From NCBI RefSeq assembly GCF_031755915.1, contig NC_083379.1, positions 1,708,001-1,772,000 on the forward strand: a stretch of 64,000 nt of DNA, given 5' to 3'. The notes under the pieces are model-generated. The model was not told the origin of the DNA, made no database searches, and saw only the letters and a program-made list of their open reading frames with translations. Shown here piece by piece: positions 60,796 to 64,000 of the stretch. A program made the translations under genes and the position numbers. Each line of letters starts with the position of its first letter. Positions within the stretch are counted from its first letter, which is position 1. This DNA is from Ziziphus jujuba. Lineage: Eukaryota; Streptophyta; Magnoliopsida; Rosales; Rhamnaceae.

Positions 60796-62477
60796 ATTAA
60801 TATATCCAACACATAAATGCTGATATAATAATAATAATAATAGAACTTGTGTCCCAAACCTTAAGTCATTCAGCCTATCCTTTAATAAAAATTCTACCTC
60901 TTCAATCCCTTTTCTCTCTCTTTTACCACCGTTACTCTCCAGTTTTCTAATAAAACCCACACTTGTCCACGTCTTCTACAATGAAAAGCTCTTTCTTCTC
61001 AATTTTTGTTGGCCCACCGGATTAACGTGTTGGGGATTTTTACTTTATTTGCTTATTTTTCCAAACCCTCCCAATGTCATTAAACAAAGATAGAGGAATG
61101 AAAATCCAGCAGACAAAATCAAGATGAAAATAAATGTAACTCTGAGATTGAAGAACAAACCCAAACCCATTTCGAAAACATGGGAATTTATTATATTTCC
61201 CCCGCTTCAAATCTAAAAATTCCCTGGATCAACAAGAGATCGTCAACATTATTTGCTGTTACTTATGAAACATTTTCTTTCACCTCGATATTTATATTAG
61301 ATTTCAAAAACTTTTCATTCAAAGCCTAAGAGAGATCACTGGCTATAACTAAGCCCCTATTAGCTGAATATAGGAACCCATTTAGCAATGAACCACAGAA
61401 TCCACAAACAACTTTGAAAATTGCAGTGCTAATATCCATAAACTGATCATTTCTGTCAAATAATAGAAAACGAAAGGAAGAAAATTTTCTTTCTTCTTTT
61501 TCGCCCAAACCAGAGCCTTCTTGAACTAGAAAAATCAATATGCCTCTTCTTTTTCTTTTTTTTTTTCTTTTTTTATTTTTATTTTGGTGATATCAAGATG
61601 CCTCTTCTTCAAAAGAAAAAAGTCAAAACTCTTCCATGAAACCTCTCCAAGAAATCAAACGCCCTTTCTATTATCTAAAAAGCAAAAATAAAAGAAAGTA
61701 ATAAAATCTCATTTAACATTATTCATTGATAAGTGTGTGGCCTTATTAGAGAACGGGGAGTAACGAAAGTAAGAGAGAGAGGAAAGGAATAGAAGAGGAG
61801 GTATACTGAATGACGTGTGTATTTTTAAATGATAGGACAAGAATAGAGATGGAAAAAAGGGACAGAACATGTAGGTCCCATTTAAACACAGGGTTTAAAG
61901 CGGGAGTACCATTTTCTTCTATTTTAGCCTCTCTTTTTTTTCCTTTTTTTTTTTCAATATCATTCGATTTTAGTGTTCGTTGAGTTTCCTTGGATGGAAA
62001 AACACCAGCTTGTTTATTTAAAAAAGAATAATGAGATTTATATAAGATAACAATTTACGACTTCAATTCATTTTTGATAAAAAAAAGTATTTGACAATGT
62101 GTTGTTTGGCAAAAATATATATTTTTATATTAATAAAAAAAAAACACTTTAGATGCTTTCTCCGAAACAATATATTGTACTACTTTAATTTTAAAATTAT
62201 TTGTTATACAATTTTTAGCCAAACACTCGATTGCTTCTTTATCAAATGCTACAATATTCGAGAATTAAAGCACGTACTATATAAAAGCACTACCAACCAT
62301 TTACATATGATGCAACTAGATTTGTTCTCTATCCAAGTAGATCTGATCTTTACATTTGTTTTAGTCATTTTTTTTTGGGCAAGGAGATCTCGAAATTTAT
62401 TCTTTCTTGGTAAGAATATCTTCCAGTTTTTATTATTCAATGTATCAACCTTTCTTTTACCATTTTGATAAATATAT
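60796..62477. other. Intergenic DNA upstream of the acyltransferase gene
   Basis: No gene recognised. An (AAT)n run lies at 60826-60841 and a purine-rich stretch at ~61750-61810. The remaining open frames are short and without recognisable domains. Confidence 0.5.
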
Positions 62478-62738
62478 AAATAAATAACCTTTCTCTTACC
62501 ATATTAGGGAGAAAAAAACAAAATCCAGTGTATCCAGCAAACCAAGAGCGTTATCCAAGTTAAAACTTTGTTTGCTATATAATCAATAACGTAGCACACC
62601 TTTTCCACCAAATAAATAACCTTTCTCTTACTACATTAGGAAGAAAAAAATCCAGTGCATCCAGCAAACCAAGAGCGTTATCCAAGTTCAAATTTTGTTT
62701 GCTATATAATCAATGACGTAGCCCACCTTTTTCACCAA
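62478..62738. repeat. 132-bp tandem duplication in the acyltransferase promoter
   Basis: Copies start with AAATAAATAACCTTTCTCTT at 62478 and 62610 and share CCAGCAAACCAAGAGCG and the TATATAAT motif. The second copy ends 50 bases before the start codon, so the core promoter appears to be doubled. Confidence 0.85.
62703..62710 (+). promoter_or_regulatory. Putative TATA box of the acyltransferase gene
   Basis: TATATAAT lies 85 bases before the start codon. A second identical motif stands at 62576-62583 in the upstream copy of the tandem duplication. Confidence 0.45.
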
Positions 62739-62787
62739 GTTTCCTTGTTCACTCTAACAGTTCTCGCAAATGAAAAAAAAAAAAAAA

Positions 62788-64000
62788 ATGGAGGTGAAGT
62801 TGAAGAGCAGTTTAATGATAAAGCCGGCAGAGACAACATGGAAAGGTTGTTTATCTCTATCAGAGTGGGATCAAATTGGATTCATAAACCATATTCCCAC
62901 CACATATTTCTACCGGCTAAGTCCGACGACACCGTTTGACGACTCCATGAGCAACACCCTCAAAGAATCCTTGAGCCGAGCACTTGTTCCATTCTATCCA
63001 CTAGCAGGCCGTCTTCGGAGGATCGATGGAGGCCGACTCGTGCTCGACTGCAACGCCATAGGGGTCCAATTCATCGAGGCCGAGTCCAAAACCAAACTAG
63101 AAGAATTCGGTGACTTTTATTCTTCTTCATCAGAAATACTGGGTCAGCTTAGCCCATCAGTGGACTACACCAGTCCAATTGATGAGCAACCGCTTTTCCT
63201 TGTCAAACTCACCAGGTTCTCCTGCGGAAGCATAAGCCTAGGCACTACCATTTCACATGTCATCGTCGATGGTCTGAGCGCCTCGCATTTCATCACTGAG
63301 TGGGCCCGGTTGGCCCGCGGCGAGCCCTTGTTGAAAATGCCGTTTCTCGATCGAAAGGCTTTGCGAGCCGGCGATCCGCCGTCCCGGCTTTCGACTCCTC
63401 ATCTCGACCGTTCGGATTTTCATCATCCTCCGCTGTTGATCGGACATTCTTGCAGCGTAGACGAGAGGAAGAAGAAATGCAGCGGAGCATTATTAAAGCT
63501 TTCGCAAGAACATGTGGCAAAATTGAAAATAATGGCAAATGAAGGACGGAATATGAACAGCAAACCCTATACGAGATATGAGATCCTTGCAGGGTTCATT
63601 TGGAGGTGTGCTTGCAAAGCAAGAAAGCTCGAGGACGAGCAGCCGACGACGTTAGGCATCTGCGCCGATTCGCGTAAGCGAATGCGGACGATGTTGCCGG
63701 CCGAGTATTTCGGCAACGCCTCGTTTATCGTGACCGCCACTAGCAATGCAGGCGAGTTGCTGTCGAAGCCGTTAGGGTTCGCGGTGAGCAAAGTGAGAGA
63801 AGCGATTGGGAAAGTGACAGAGGAATATGTTTGGTCGGCTATTGATTACTTGAAGTCTCAATCGGACTTGACCAAGTTTCAAGACTTCAATGGGCTGTGG
63901 AGTTGCAAAGGACCTTACTTTGGAAACCCTAATGTTGTTGTTATGAGTTGGATGACTTTGCCAGTTTATGGTCTTGATTTTGGATGGGGAAAAGAAATTT
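62788..64000 (+). CDS. SHT: Spermidine hydroxycinnamoyltransferase-like BAHD enzyme (5' part)
   Basis: 404 codons are open up to the window end with no stop or intron; the family is about 450 residues, so roughly 45 are missing. BAHD enzymes transfer acyl groups from CoA thioesters; the SHT group acylates spermidine with hydroxycinnamoyl-CoA in the cytosol, typically in the tapetum, for pollen-coat phenolamides. Visible features: a family N-terminus (KPAETTWKG, LSEWDQIGF, TYFYRL), PLAGRL near residues 72-77, the catalytic HxxxD motif as H157-V-I-V-D161, and the structural DFGWG motif at 397-401. The start at 62788 directly follows a poly-A run and gives the family N-terminus. The substrate is inferred from overall similarity; another amine or alcohol acceptor is possible. 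Confidence 0.85.
   Translation, partial: MEVKLKSSLMIKPAETTWKGCLSLSEWDQIGFINHIPTTYFYRLSPTTPFDDSMSNTLKESLSRALVPFYPLAGRLRRIDGGRLVLDCNAIGVQFIEAESKTKLEEFGDFYSSSSEILGQLSPSVDYTSPIDEQPLFLVKLTRFSCGSISLGTTISHVIVDGLSASHFITEWARLARGEPLLKMPFLDRKALRAGDPPSRLSTPHLDRSDFHHPPLLIGHSCSVDERKKKCSGALLKLSQEHVAKLKIMANEGRNMNSKPYTRYEILAGFIWRCACKARKLEDEQPTTLGICADSRKRMRTMLPAEYFGNASFIVTATSNAGELLSKPLGFAVSKVREAIGKVTEEYVWSAIDYLKSQSDLTKFQDFNGLWSCKGPYFGNPNVVVMSWMTLPVYGLDFGWGKEI

Overview
The window is nuclear DNA of a flowering plant, very probably a eudicot. It has AT-rich intergenic DNA, GT-AG introns, several LTR-retrotransposons, a hAT relic, a plant RING-finger gene and a BAHD acyltransferase gene. The species cannot be fixed from the sequence; repeats with a TGTGAGATCC...GGGCTGTTACA head and tail look like ones I associate with Rosales and cucurbits, which is only a weak hint.

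Layout. 1-5817: a decayed Ty3/gypsy (Tekay/Del-like) element on the + strand, with an LTR end, a leader, broken RNase H/integrase and a 3' LTR. 5818-7190: AT-rich DNA with a SINE-like scrap. 7302-7613: a small intact gene for a secreted, cysteine-rich peptide. 8140-11579: a tandem duplication, each copy carrying a ~0.6 kb inverted-repeat element. 12266-12739: a 221-bp tandem duplication. 12995-15321: a decayed hAT transposase gene. 16105-19130: a broken Ty3/gypsy pol on the - strand. 21632-27117: a RING-finger gene whose 3' half has been tandemly duplicated inside the gene. 30109-60795: a minisatellite split by a 29.6-kb tandem array of one LTR-retrotransposon. 62788-64000: the 5' part of a spermidine hydroxycinnamoyltransferase-like gene, cut by the window end.

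The most striking object is the array at 30454-60065. Five ~3026-bp LTRs alternate with four ~3621-bp internal regions (LTR-I-LTR-I-LTR-I-LTR-I-LTR), all nearly identical and all on the - strand. One 5-bp target duplication (CTGGA) flanks the whole array, so it behaves as one insertion that was amplified in place or arrived as a concatemer. Every internal region has the same permuted content: a RNase H tail and partial integrase lie upstream of gag, and gag runs through a protease scrap into the C-terminal end of pol. The element is therefore non-autonomous. It keeps a tRNA-Met-type primer site, a polypurine tract and intact TG...CA LTRs.

The second notable object is the RING gene. A ~2-kb segment from intron 2 to the last codons is duplicated head to tail, and the junction reads through in frame. 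Copy 1 keeps an intact RING but has lost 38 conserved codons; copy 2 keeps those codons but has an 8-bp frameshift in its RING.

Apart from the RING gene, the Cys-rich peptide gene and the acyltransferase gene, I see no convincing host genes.
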